From Dermacentor variabilis (taxonomy: Eukaryota > Arthropoda > Arachnida > Ixodida > Ixodidae), in NCBI RefSeq assembly GCF_050947875.1, contig NC_134573.1, positions 49,114,115 to 49,178,114 on the forward strand: 64,000 nt of DNA, written 5' to 3'. The notes under the pieces were generated by a model that saw only the letters and a list, made by a program, of their open reading frames with translations, ran no database searches and had not been told where the DNA came from. The position numbers and the translations under genes were made by a program. Of this stretch, positions 1 to 9,918 are shown in pieces. Numbering within the stretch: position 1 is the first letter of the stretch; each line of letters starts with the position of its first letter.

Positions 1-837
1 CGCGAGATCCTGCTCTGCGATCCACTTGTGTCTGCCTCAATGTTTGTGTAGCACGTTCCTGTACCGCTGGTCACGTGTTTTCGTACATGGCACCCAAAAT
101 CGTACTCTGCACGAAATGAGACAACCGCAACATCTCGCGAGCGAGACGGTAAGCAGACGCGCAGCAGACGGCAAAAAAGCGAGAAAAAAAAAAGAAGGCG
201 GGTCATGTGTCGTCTGCGTAACGCGTTCGTCAGCTCCGGCATGGGTGAATTCAGTGGAGGAATCTCGTTTGTGGAGACTACGCGGAGACAACCAAAGAGA
301 GTGTCTATGTTGGAGGTGACACTCGCCCCCCTGAATCGTGGGTTATTGGCCAATTTGAAAAGCAATTTGAAAGCTTCTTGCGGTAGTGCGATCCCTACAG
401 GGTACATTATGACTTCAAGTGTATAAGCGGAATTTGCTATATCGCCCGATGACGGCCCATTTAAACGCCAAGGAAGGACCTCATAACTGCTTCCAAACCT
501 TCCTCATTGCCTTTTTCCGAAAAAATTCCGTTGTTTCTAAAGTAACTCCCATTGCCTCCCGTCCGTTATCATCAATATTTACTAAGTACTAAGACCCACG
601 CGTGCTAAAAGGAAAGATCCGTTACATGACTAAGACGAATGGTCGAACATATGAGAAAAATGAGCCTTTTTAATACGGAAAGCATTCGTGTACGCTTCAA
701 AATAATCATTTTAAACTTCAGATTTTAAGTTTTGAAGGTTTGCGTTGGTTGTATTTGCGTACGTATATATTTGTGTATGTAAATTGGTGCGTGCGTGCGC
801 GCGTGTGAATTAGATTGAATTCTGTGATTTTCAGTGG
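1..837. other. No recognisable gene; left-edge sequence
   Basis: I see no convincing exon, RNA gene or known element here. Short open frames exist on both strands, but they overlap each other and show no family motif. An AT-rich part from about 680 precedes a degenerate SINE. Confidence 0.5.
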
Positions 838-1034
838 CACAACCCCGATTTTATTATCAGAAACTTCGTAATTGGGGTACTCCGGAATAATTTTGAGCAC
901 CAAGTGATATTTTACATGCCCCAAATGCATGGGCACGCCCTGCTTGCATTTCGCCTCCATCGAAATGCGGCCGCCGCTGCTGGGATTTCATCCCGCGATC
1001 CCGTGCTTAGCAGCGCAATACCACATCAGCTAAT
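838..1034 (-). mobile_element. Degenerate tRNA-headed SINE, minus strand
   Basis: The right end carries a tRNA-like head when read on the minus strand, including a B-box-like segment around 985-1000 (reading GCGGGATGAAATCCC-like). It is followed by the conserved GAAATGCGG block at 962-970 shared with the copies at 4157-4396 and 42205-42411. The body is diverged and the A-box end near 1030 is degraded. It is a SINE remnant, not a functional tRNA gene. Confidence 0.65.
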
Positions 1035-1641
1035 TATGTTTGCTCCTGCGTTCTATTAACAATCCTAAGAAGATATGCCAGAGTTGTCGGTGGAAATGCT
1101 TTAAATTCAGCTTTGCTGTGGCAGCACAGCGTTCATCGATGGTCATGCGTTGCCGATATGAAAAGCACTCAAAAATGCTCGAAATACGAGCTTCTGAGGT
1201 CAACCGTAGCCATTTGCTGTGCAACCACTTAAGCAGTTGAGATGTTGAAGCACTAAATGTGCCTAATAATCCTACTTCCAAGTGGTGCACTTCACAGTCC
1301 TGGTTCCAGCAGTGTAGCCCGTACTTGTCGCGTATTCTCACTCTGAGCTGATTCCCTCACGTAGGTAGATTTGATTGAAATAAATTCATGCATGGGCAAA
1401 GAGAAAGCAAATCTTACACGTGCCTAAAAATATAACCTCAGTCATGTAAAACAGAAACAGACCAGTGAAGAACATTTATTCCTCGAGGAAGTGTTTGTAG
1501 AAGAGTAAAACACTTAATCCCCCTGTAGTCGGACTATTGGGTAGCGCCTCTTATCGTTCAGGTGCCGATCGTAGAGCGAGGCACACAAGTACTGCAGCTT
1601 TTTTCTACCGACAGCCACTTCCTTCTTTATACATATTCCCA
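1035..1641. other. Sequence downstream of the astacin gene; no gene recognised
   Basis: A minus-strand frame of about 100 codons lies at 1030-1341 but overlaps the SINE edge and matches no family I know. The stretch is downstream of the last astacin exon on the same strand and may contain its 3' untranslated region. A second AATAAA on the minus strand lies at 1475-1480. Confidence 0.4.
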
Positions 1642-1647
1642 TTTATT
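1642..1647 (-). promoter_or_regulatory. Candidate poly(A) signal of the astacin gene
   Basis: On the minus strand this reads AATAAA, about 100 bases past the astacin stop codon at 1744-1746. Position and strand fit a poly(A) signal. The alternative at 1475-1480 would give a longer 3' untranslated region. Confidence 0.4.
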
Positions 1648-1743
1648 CATGTGGCGTCTTTTTAAAGGCATGTTCGTAACAATTCCTGGCTCCTTTGACG
1701 ACATATACTAGTGCTTAAACGACATCCGGCGCACAAAATTCAG

Positions 1744-1973
1744 TTATCCTTGAGTACAATTGTACAGGGTGTTAATGCGAATAACATCCTGCCTGCTTAG
1801 CCCGTCTTTGTTATAGACATCGGTGAGCCTGTCGCCATTCTTTGCCAGCATGGAGGGGAGGCCGGAACGCCGGGAAAAAGAATCCGAGCCATACAGCATA
1901 ACCGAGTCGAAGTCGAATCCTGTCAGCAAGCGGATGTTACTAGGCGGCACCTTCTTGAAGTTTGGCAGGAACG
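1744..1973 (-). CDS. Astacin metalloprotease, terminal exon
   Basis: This is the last exon of an M12A (astacin) zinc endopeptidase. Read on the minus strand, it follows a CTCGCAG acceptor ending at 1974, starts with two bases that complete the codon split in exon 9743-9918, and runs 75 codons to a TAA at 1744-1746. It contains the Met-turn as S-V-M-L-Y-G. Most astacins have S-x-M-H-Y, so the Met and the Tyr zinc ligand are kept but His is replaced by Leu. Further on are the family-typical Y-G-S-D-S-F-S block and a C-terminal L-Y-N-C cysteine. The protein ends within a few residues of that cysteine, so there is no EGF, CUB or ShK tail. A secreted or membrane-associated protease is expected from the family. 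A 7.8-kb intron full of repeats separates this exon from the previous one. Confidence 0.9.
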
Positions 1974-3786
1974 CTGCGAGGTAAAGGAAATCCGGAAATT
2001 AGTTTGGCAACGAAGAAAAGCGCCTGCCAAAGGACGCGGTTTCGAGCTCACTTGAAAAATGTTTCAAATATAACGATGAATGCACGTTTCTTTATTATAA
2101 TTTCTTATTCTAGCACTGTCGTCTTATTAAAACAATATATCACAAAACACCCTGACTTAGATTTGTGACGCAGTTTTCTTTTTCCTTTTCCCAATGTTCT
2201 AGCAAAAAAACAAAAAGAAAAGTCTTTTCATTTCGGTAAATGGATGACAGGACCGAACAGATATATGTACAAGACATAAGAACAGACCGGACAAGTGTCA
2301 TGACTGTCCTGTGAGTCGTTCTGTCGGTCATTTCCTCTACGTCTTTCCGTTCACGCGTTTTGGCCATGTCGCCAGAAATATTTTGCAAAATGACGCAACA
2401 AGAACTCCTAGGCAACGATATTTTTTCTTTCCAATTTTGTTATAATTTCGCTCTGCCCGCCATCATAACACCCTAGTGTGGTGTGAACGTTCTTTAATGA
2501 GAAAATGAGTCGAGGTAAATTATGCATTTGATTTATATCTTTTAACCTGTTTGTCTTGCTGGTTTTCATCTCTTTTCTTCCTCTTTCTTTTTTATTTCTT
2601 TACCATTGCATTTTTGTTGGAATCAGTACATTATCTATAGACGTTTACCTGGAACCACTACTGCTTCTGGGTGTTCTTTTCAAAAAACAGCATCTTTTTT
2701 TCTCATTTATGTACTTTACCAGTGCCTTGCACAGATCACTGACTGCGCTATTCGGCTCTTTCTTTCTTTTTGCGGCGCTTGTGTAATAAAATTTGGTACT
2801 TACGTGCCGTTCAATCCATTATCTTTTTCTTTTTTTCGCTCTTTTCTATATTACCTAAGAGTGAGGTGACGAATCACTATTACGGAGCACCAACTTTTTA
2901 AATCATGAGCCAACATAATCAATGAACATTGATTTGAGATAATCATGGTAATTCTCTTTAAAGAAGGCTAAAGATTCAAGATAAGGACATTGAGACCACA
3001 AATAAACGTTTCTTTTGTTTCTCTTTTTTTCCTTCTCTCTCTCTCTCGTACTGTCCCAGCTGCTAATGGAAATAAGTTATGAAATGACAATAACCTTTAT
3101 GTACTCCACCACATAGAGATATGTGCGCACATTGAACTCATTCGTGCAATAAACTGTTTTATGTTGTAACACTACCTCCTACACAACAAATGTGATAAGG
3201 GCCTAATATCCAGTGTCGCTCACATTTCTTACACTCCTTCATAAAGGCGTACGATCGCTCTCAACTGTGAGGATGAAGTGGTTCGGCCAAAACGTTAAAG
3301 CCCACACAAAGTTCTCTATACCATGTGTTGCGTTGTAAGCAGACAAGAAATCGCGTGCTGTCGCATGCCAAGAAATCGGCGTACATATCGCCTACGCATT
3401 TTCCTTTGTTTATTATTGAGGGTGCGGAAAAGCAACGCCTGTTTTCAGTCAGCGCTTTAGTTGATTAGACCGCCAATATCTATAATCTCCCTGCCTGCCG
3501 CTATACATACTATCTGTTGTCCTTGTATCTTTTCGCGGTCGTTCGTCCAGTTTCTCGATGCCAATAGTTTTCAGCACTGCTATTTGTGCTTGCTGAGTTT
3601 ACTCAGACGTTCGCCGCTGCTAGCCATCGACACTATTCTTTCAATAAAACAACACGTTCACTGCACCAGACATGGTTTTCTGCAAACCTGACCTCTCCTA
3701 CAAAGTTTCTGTGGGGTCAACTAGAGATCGAAGCTATATTGTTTCCCTAGTGTTGCATCTATCATACCTTCGTCCACAAGGTAGTT
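1974..3786. other. Distal part of the large astacin intron; nothing recognised
   Basis: This intronic stretch is AT-rich with polypyrimidine runs (for example around 2555-2610 and 3015-3050). I see no exon, RNA gene or named repeat. Short frames here are low-complexity Phe/Leu readings of T-rich DNA. Confidence 0.45.
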
Positions 3787-4156
3787 TTATTTATTTATTT
3801 ATTTATTCAGTTACCTCACCGGCTCCTAAAGGAGCATTGCGCTAGAGAAGCAGACGCGGTAATAAGTAAAAGCAAATTGCAAGGAAATTATACAATGTTA
3901 GCGGCTAAATATGCATGAACAAGCCTCCACAAATGTAAATAACGCAATACTTAAAGCAAAAATTTTATACTACATGGCTAGAGATAATTCACGTGGACAG
4001 TAGGTTTAGTTACGAAGAATAACAGAAATAATCTGTTTAAGCGTGCTCTGAATAGAAGTTCATGAATGTAAACTATGTCATTAGGTAAATTATTTCAATG
4101 CTAAACAGTGCGTCTGCACGCGTATGAATTGAAAGCAGTGGTGCGCACTAAGATTG

Positions 4157-4396
4157 AAAAAAAAGAAAGCCATGGGGTTTTGCGTGCCAAGACCACTTTC
4201 TGATTATGAGGCACGCCGTAGTGGAAGACTCCGGAAATTTTGACCACCTGGGGTTCTTTAACGTGCACCTCAACCTAAGTACACAGGTGTTTTCGCATTT
4301 CACCCCCATAGAAATGCGGCCACCGTGGCCGGGATTCGGTCCCGCGACCTGCGTGCTCAGCAGCCGAACACCATACCACTGAGCTACCACGGCGGG
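4157..4396 (-). mobile_element. tRNA-headed SINE, best-preserved copy
   Basis: On the minus strand the element starts near 4396 with a tRNA-like head. An A-box-like TAGCTCAGTGG lies at about 4378-4388 and a B-box-like GGTCGCGGGACCGAATCCC at about 4333-4351. The body runs through the GAAATGCGG and AAAGAACCCCAGGTGG blocks to a T-rich tail near 4157. These boxes are the internal RNA polymerase III promoter typical of SINEs. I recall this SINE type as abundant in hard ticks. It sits in the 3' untranslated part of the CR1-like LINE, so it is younger than that LINE. A clear target duplication was not resolved. Confidence 0.88.
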
Positions 4397-4717
4397 TTCG
4401 CACAAGGGTACGTTGGAAACGGATGTGATTATGTAGAGGTTGAGGTGGAGGATTGAGCAACAGGGGTAACGGGCGCGTACTATGGATTATTTTGTGAAAT
4501 AGGCAAAGAACTGCTGCGGTTATTTGAGATTCAAGAGATGAGAGGGATTGAAAGGACAAATTTACCCACGCTGGAGTTGCAGGCATAATACCTTACAATG
4601 AAGCGTGCGGCGTGGTTTTGAACTAACGCGAATATCGCCATTAGGTACCAATGACAAGGTAGGGGGCCGCAAATTCATGTTGAGGCCTCACAAATCTCTG
4701 ATAGGCAATTTGTATCG

Positions 4718-5203
4718 TTAAGGCACGAGTACCACGAGGGTTGAGGTTAAGGTAACCGAGCTTACCTGAAGTTTAGTCGCTAATTTTTTGATGTGGGCAT
4801 ACGATGATAGGTAAGCTGGGATGAGACTCCCGAGGCCCTTGTATGTGTTGGTGTGTATAACGGGGTTCCTAAACAGTAAGTTATTGATAGCGGAAAATTT
4901 CGTTTTGCGGCTGAGTACCATCACTTTGCATTTATCAATGTTTATGCTCATTTGCCATGAAGCGCACCGAGTCGCGATACGGTCAAAGTCTCGTAGAAAA
5001 GCGATGTGATGGGATGGGTAGAGGATTTTACGATTGATCAAGCAGTCGTGTAAGAACAAGCGAATAGATCCCGTTACTCGGATGCCAGATCGTTTATATA
5101 GATCAGAAGCACTCATGAGCCGAGTTTTATCCTTTAGGTAACCCGATGTTGCATCGCTAATAGTGGAAAGGTAGTTATCTACGGCGGTGAATTGCTTGCG
5201 CAA
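4718..5203 (-). pseudogene. CR1-like LINE reverse transcriptase, C-terminal half
   Basis: This minus-strand frame of 161 codons carries degraded RT motifs: R-K-Q-F-T-A-V-D-N at its start, F-L-H-D-C-L-I where F-A-D-D-C-V-I is usual, then I-N-x-D-K-C-K-V-M-V and a terminal S-A-H-I-like segment (S-Y-A-H-I). The sequence 5' of it on the minus strand (5346-5204) continues the RT fingers and palm with stops and shifts. The catalytic pair is damaged, so it cannot encode an active enzyme. Confidence 0.72.
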
Positions 5204-5350
5204 TCACAAAAAAAATCTTATCCAAAATGTACTGTTAGAGAAACTACATTCAAGCATGAAATGTTAGCTGCGAGACAGCAACGAGTAACGCGTTTGAAAT
5301 CCTTAGTGAAATGAATGAAAATGGAATTGGTCGGTGGGTGCGTAACCATG

Positions 5351-6570
5351 GGCGCTATAACGTAAAACTTTTCCAAACTTTTCTATTGCAATTCTGCTAT
5401 CAGCCCTCCACGATTGCTCAAAAACTTTTTTCCACCACCCTCACTTCACCTGTCTGTCACGCGACGTCACGAAAACCGCGATAGCTCCCCATCTGATATG
5501 ATGTGTACACACTGATTATGCATGATTTGACTGAAAAAAGAAAAACAGTTATTTCTCATTCGACCCTTTTCGCCATTAGCCCTCGGCTATTGAATAAAGG
5601 GAAAAAATGCGACATCCACCCGTTCGTAGCAATTGCTACAAAGGAAACCCATACGGATTCCTCGAAAGAAAAGCCTCATAGTTGAAGAAAAATTCATCCT
5701 GGCCCGGGACTCGAACCCGGGACCACCGCCTTTCCGGGGCAGCTGCTCCACCATCTGAGCTTCTTACTTCATTACTTCTCTCCATCTTGCGGGTTTCCGC
5801 AGAACTACTACGTCAAGCCCTCGGCTATTGGTAAAAAGATTTCGGGCTGCACCCACTTCACCTGCCCGTCACGCGACGTCACCAAACCACACAAAATCAC
5901 CGCGTCAAAGTGACGTGTACGCGATAAAGATGCATTATTATGCCGAACAAAAGTGAATTTTCTTCGGAATAGCCGCAGGCTGCCCCGTTCCGAAAGCTAT
6001 AAAAGATGGTTGCCGCCGACCACTGAGACGCTGGCTACTCGTACCTGCCGGAGAGCATGGGTGTATTTGCGTATAATAAAGCTTCTTGCGTGGCCGTGTA
6101 ACGCTTTCGAGCACTTTCCGCACGGTTACCACCTCATTCTGCCAACTCTTCTTTGCTGCGGGTCAGATTTAGCGTCATTCTTAAGCTTCGGTTGCATGCC
6201 GCCGCGATTTTCGACCAGCCACCACAAGCTAAGTAAGGGAAAGCCGACCAATCGCAGACGCCGGCACCACCCTCTTCATCCGGTTATCGAATTTCAGTGC
6301 ACTGGCTCTGCCCCCGCGCATCCCTCTCCACTTGAGCGTTCTTGTCGCCTCCTGTCAGCCAATTAGATACGACAAGCCGCTCAGTGTAGGTAATGTTATT
6401 CATTTTTCAAGCAAACAAAAGTGACCTCCTAAGGACGAGGAGAGTGTTTGATTGGTCTGTACAGACAACCCTGTGGGTGACTGTCCGGTGCTTGCGTCGG
6501 TGGTTACGCAAATTTGACGTCAGGACAATGGAATAGAAACATATTGGAATAGTTTTACGTTATAGGGCCA
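5351..6570. mobile_element. 1.2-kb non-autonomous inverted-repeat DNA element
   Basis: The ends are inverted repeats of about 35-40 bases built around CTATAACGTAAAAC (5355-5368, and its complement at 6552-6565). The element is flanked on both sides by CATG (5347-5350 and 6571-6574). Removing the element and one CATG rejoins the LINE RT reading frame without a stop. That strongly supports a DNA-transposon-type insertion with a 4-bp duplication. No transposase is visible inside. The interior holds a second, partly repeated block (TCACGCGACGTCAC at about 5458-5471 and 5868-5881) and a later SINE insertion at 5593-5815. I cannot place it in a named superfamily. Confidence 0.8.
5593..5815 (-). mobile_element. 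tRNA-headed SINE of a second family, 15-bp TSD
   Basis: On the minus strand a tRNA-like head has an A-box-like GCTCAGATGGTGGAGC (about 5745-5760) and a B-box-like GGTCCCGGGTTCGAGTCCC (about 5706-5724). A body follows and ends in TTCCCTTTATT. The 15-base word AGCCCTCGGCTATTG flanks it at 5578-5592 and 5816-5830, as expected for LINE-assisted retroposition. The head sequence differs from the other SINE type in this window. The element lies inside the inverted-repeat element at 5351-6570. It is not a tRNA gene: the 3' side continues into a SINE body. Confidence 0.82.
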
Positions 6571-6705
6571 CATGTTTAGAAAAATATGTGTCGAGAATTC
6601 CCCTAGGTGTGCTTCACATGATATTTCTTTTCTGGAAACATGCTGATGTTCGAAGAAGAAATTGGTAGCTTCTAAGTGCTGTGCTACACTTTAAAAGGAT
6701 CTGTT

Positions 6706-6945
6706 CTAGTAGCATACCGGGAACACATGTTTGTGATATTGGGTTGTAATTGTTAACAGCGCTCTTATTACAGGATATAAAAACGTCATATCTTTACCGA
6801 CCTTCCAGTCATGCGGAACTTCCCCTGTAGAGAGGGGCTGTTGGAACAAGCGAGGAAGAACTGTGGTAGAGGGTACAATTATATATTTTAAGATTTTTGA
6901 CTTTATGCAGTCCATGCAGGAAGGAATTGAAACCTTCAGGTTGTT
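6706..6945 (-). pseudogene. CR1-like LINE reverse transcriptase, N-terminal part
   Basis: The minus-strand frame begins with a D-x-I-K-S-K-I-L-K segment. It continues through L-F-Q-Q-P-L-S-T-G-E-V-P and D-W-K-V-G-K, the usual fingers motifs of CR1/L2-type RTs. After 6750 the frame shifts, and the trace continues to 6575 (with an F-F-E-H-Q-H-G-F segment), where the inverted-repeat element interrupts it. An upstream degraded part reaches N-K-P-W-F at about 7330. Confidence 0.7.
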
Positions 6946-7599
6946 ACTAATTCCAGCGATACAAGTGGTTGTTATAATAATAGGCGCCTTGTATGGCTAC
7001 TCGAGCTCGAAGAATGTTCGCATTTGCAAATGGTGTTTTTTGTAAGAACGGCCATGAAGCAATTGCTAGAAACAGATGCAGAAAGATCTCGCACATCGGA
7101 AAGCTAGAAATTTTAATCAGTGGGGAAATATTGGAATGTTCGGCTGGAGAGATGGCTTTCGAAAATTCTTTTTTGGTTATTTTGAAGCAGAGATAACAGG
7201 TTGCTATTTTCCTTACCCTTAGCATTACATAGAGCAATGCTGTAGGCTTTACCACAAGTTTTGTTTGCTCCAAGATTTAGGTGCGTCCCTAAATTTGGCT
7301 GTCCTACAGAAGGGTTTTACTGAACCATGGTTTTGATGCGTTTACGCAAAAATTAAACCTATGGTATATGCGCATGTGCTAGTTCCAGTAACTTTTCTTT
7401 GTATAGGCGGCAATTGTAGTTTGCTGTTTGCTCAGAAGTTGCCAAGAATCACATGAAGCTTTCCAAGCCAATAATAGTGTTGACGTCCGCTGTTCTGTAA
7501 TCGAATACTTGTTTTGTTTTCGGGTGTCGCAAGCGTGAAGCTGCATGAACTGCGAGTTCTAACAACCGTTAGTCGCTGAACCCATCTGTAAAAGTGATA

Positions 7600-8240
7600 A
7601 TGTTAACCGTCGAGGTGAGGGCGTTAGAAGATCCAAAGTGTTACAAAAAGAGCTGGTTGGTGGGTTAATAGCACAAACTAAAACTCAAGTGTTAGTTAAA
7701 CAAACTTGCAATACACATGTGATTTACTTCGCAAGTTCTGCTTGTCAATATCCTGAAAGTTAATCGCCACTAAGATAATGTGGGCTTTGATATAATGGGA
7801 TCAAATACGGTTAATGCTATCGGGAAATTCGTATATAAAACTGGAGGAGCTATCGGGTTGTCTGTGGCGTATGTTGTGAATTGAATTCGATTGGGGCGAT
7901 GATATACAAAGTGACATAATTTCGGGACTCGAAGGCGTGATCATAAGAAATAACATTTTCTTTATGGCCGGGAATAAATTACCCACCTCCTCTACTGTCG
8001 TCCCTATCTTTGCGATAGATATTGTAATCGTCAGACTCGAATAGGAATTCGTCATCCGTAATTTCAGAGCTGAGGAAACTTTGCGAATGCGCCAATATGT
8101 CGCACTTGCATCCATCTGAGTATGACGAAACTTCAATGGCTTTTCGAAGAATGGTACGAATGCTAGTGAATGATATGAATAGGCCGCCGCTATGATATTG
8201 GGTTCTTGTTGAGATAGCAAGTATATGGATACTCAAGGCA
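7600..8240 (-). pseudogene. CR1-like LINE endonuclease, broken
   Basis: On the minus strand a degraded AP-endonuclease region is readable across frames: C-D-I-L-A near 8110, L-S-S-E-I-T-D-D-E-F, Y-N-I-Y-R-K-D-R-D-D-S-R-G-G-G near 8010, and P-D-S-S-S-S-F-I-Y near 7840. This endonuclease would nick target DNA for target-primed reverse transcription. Frameshifts and stops make it a pseudogene. It lies between the ORF1 fragment and the RT of the same LINE. Confidence 0.65.
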
Positions 8241-8299
8241 CATTTCTGCCGTCAGCCTTTCAGTTCATGTTGCCTACAAAGTCCAATGATGATAACGCC

Positions 8300-8830
8300 A
8301 TCGCCGCGCGCCCTACGCTGTATGTGCGAGTGAAAGCGTACGAGAGGACAGTATGATCGCGGTCCAAATTCGCTCCCGCTAAAGGCAAGAATGCGGGAGC
8401 AAGCGCGCCTTCTTCCGTCGCGCGAGACTCTGCACCTGCGCCTGGGGCGGCTTAGCACCGTCGCGCGGCCATAGCTTTAGAGCGATCTGCATTGGTAACA
8501 GAGTCCAGGGGCGTCCACAGTTCGTAGCTTTGTGCGTGCTGTGTGCTGTCGGCGTTCAGTTTGCGTTGAAGCGATAGACAGCACGAAGGTCCCTTCACTC
8601 GCTGCTGGTGCCGCGCTTGCTCAGGCCAGCGCTTTGACAGCGAGCGTCCGTGGTCATCAAGTGTGATGTTTTCATGTATGCTGCGCACGCTGACAATTTA
8701 GCTAGCTAGGGAACGCTTACAAAATTACACTGCCGATAAAAGTTTTATCCTTATTTGTAATAGCTGTCTCGTAATTATCTATCGGAATCGATGCTTTACT
8801 TTTGAGGCGAAACTAAGACCTCTTTCTTAG
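8300..8830 (+). repeat. Dispersed GC-rich repeat, copy 1
   Basis: A GC-rich 5' half (about 8300-8470) and an AT-rich 3' half ending around ATCGATGCTTTAC (about 8787-8800) match, in the same order and orientation, the stretch at about 56990-57520. Shared blocks include the AGCACRAAGGTC region and the AATCGATGCTT region. It separates ORF1 from the endonuclease of the surrounding LINE, so it is probably a later insertion. Class unknown; ends approximate. Confidence 0.5.
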
Positions 8831-9083
8831 ATACGCGTGCTGCTAGGCTACGTCTTTCCCATCGGTGTGAGGGAATTAGAGAGGAGGACGCTGCGCCGTA
8901 TGTGTAGACAAGGTTAATAATTATAAGTCTATCGGTGGTTAGACTAAATAGCGCACCAGTAGTTTATGCGAAGTCAATAAATTTACATCGAGCCTTACGG
9001 ATTTGCAAAGAAAATTCCTCAGGCAAAGCAACATATACTGTTTTTTAACTTGTAGCCTTTATCTATTACAGGCTGCTTGTCCT

Positions 9084-9318
9084 TCAAAAATGCGAACTTG
9101 ACGATGGCTGGTTTATTCTTCTCACTGCTCTACTGACCGAAGCGATGCGCGTTGTCTGCTTGAGCTGGATCAGTGGTGAGGCCAAGGTGATGGTTGCATA
9201 TGTCAATGACTTTTGAGCCTGACGCTGACCATGATTTACGTTTTTCGTCAGGTATTGCAAAAAAGAGCAAGTTGGTGCGGTAGAGTCTGGTTTCTGCGTC
9301 TTCACAGCGCGATTCCAT
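9084..9318 (-). pseudogene. LINE ORF1 fragment (RNA-binding protein)
   Basis: The minus-strand frame of 62 codons (9318-9130), continued in a second frame to 9084, shows L-L-F-F-A-I-P-D near 9255. This is the L-L/I-F-F-G-I-x-D block found in ORF1 proteins of CR1/L1-type LINEs, followed by a degraded A-H-R-F-G (normally A-H-R-x-G). A related block occurs in ORF1 of the LINE at 59748-60790. The region upstream to about 9540 appears to continue ORF1 with stops. Confidence 0.55.
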
Positions 9319-9742
9319 TGACTTTAGCTGTGTGGAAATTCAGTGAGGAATGTTCAGTGATTTGGGCGATCCATTTGTGACGGAACCTTTCAGTGACACA
9401 ATATCGACATCAACATTACGAAGCATACTCAACGATAGGTTTAGCTAGACATCCTTTATGGCATGCCAGTCATTACGAATATCGTTAAGGCCGGATTCAA
9501 TACGTTGCATAGTTTCGAGCACGTTATCCTGCACGTGACTCTTGGCTTACACTCGACGTCAACGCATAGAAGTAGGCGCGGCAGACATATGAATAAATAC
9601 ATTTTTCCAGCGCCTCCCTAACGGGAGCAGCTCCCACTGGGGAACGGCACCGCAAAAAAAAAAAAAAAGAATCCATAACATCCCACAATGTAAATGCGTG
9701 GTATAAGGCTCGTTTCAAAGTTAAGCCAGAATATGCGCTCAC

Positions 9743-9918
9743 CCTTAATAATATTTTCTGGGAAGATGTCGATGTAGTCGTCCCTGTCGGGTCTCGAGTG
9801 CTCGTGGAAGAAGCCCGCCGCGTGCAGGAGCTCGTGCGTCACTGTGCCGTTGAAAAGGCAGCCGCGGCCCAAGGACAATGGTTGCTCACCGCCATTGCGG
9901 CCGACGTACGAGTAGCAC
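9743..9918 (-). CDS. Astacin metalloprotease, catalytic exon
   Basis: This minus-strand exon of 176 bases lies between a TTGCACAG acceptor (ending at 9919) and a GTGAGC donor (beginning at 9742). It encodes the complete zinc site H-E-L-L-H-A-A-G-F-F-H-E-H followed by S-R-P-D-R-D, matching the astacin signature HExxHxxGFxHExxRxDRD. It also carries two of the four conserved cysteines (C-Y-S-Y and G-R-G-C). Its first base completes a glycine codon split with exon 14072-14192 and its last base begins a codon completed in exon 1744-1973, so all phases agree. No stop or shift is present; the host gene looks intact here. Confidence 0.93.

Larger units (their letters stand above)
3787..9540 (-). mobile_element. 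CR1-like LINE, near complete, inside astacin intron
   Basis: On the minus strand the order is an ORF1 fragment (about 9540-8900), an AP-type endonuclease (8240-7600), a reverse transcriptase (7345-6571, then 5346-4718), a 3' untranslated region, and an AATA-repeat tail at 3787-3806 (TTTA repeats on the plus strand). All frames are broken by shifts and stops, and the RT catalytic box near 5050 reads F-L-H-D instead of an F/Y-A-D-D form. Three later insertions sit in it: a SINE at 4157-4396, an inverted-repeat element at 5351-6570 and probably a dispersed repeat at about 8300-8830. It lies in the second astacin intron on the same strand as the gene. No RNase H domain is seen, which with the AATA tail fits a CR1/L2-type element. 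The exact 5' end was not found. Confidence 0.75.

Noticed and set aside
1030..1341. 103-codon minus-strand frame
   Set aside because: It overlaps the SINE edge, has no recognisable domain and is not convincingly coding.
2556..2869. Hydrophobic Phe/Leu-rich frames
   Set aside because: They arise from T-rich intron DNA.
4318..4396. Possible tRNA gene on the minus strand
   Set aside because: A and B boxes are present, but the sequence runs into a SINE body and the acceptor stem is not maintained; the same head recurs at other copies.
5700..5775. Possible tRNA gene on the minus strand
   Set aside because: The B-box is tRNA-like, but the unit has a SINE body and a 15-bp target duplication.
9655..9671. 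A run as the poly(A) tail of a retrocopy
   Set aside because: No retrocopy body or duplication was found next to it.
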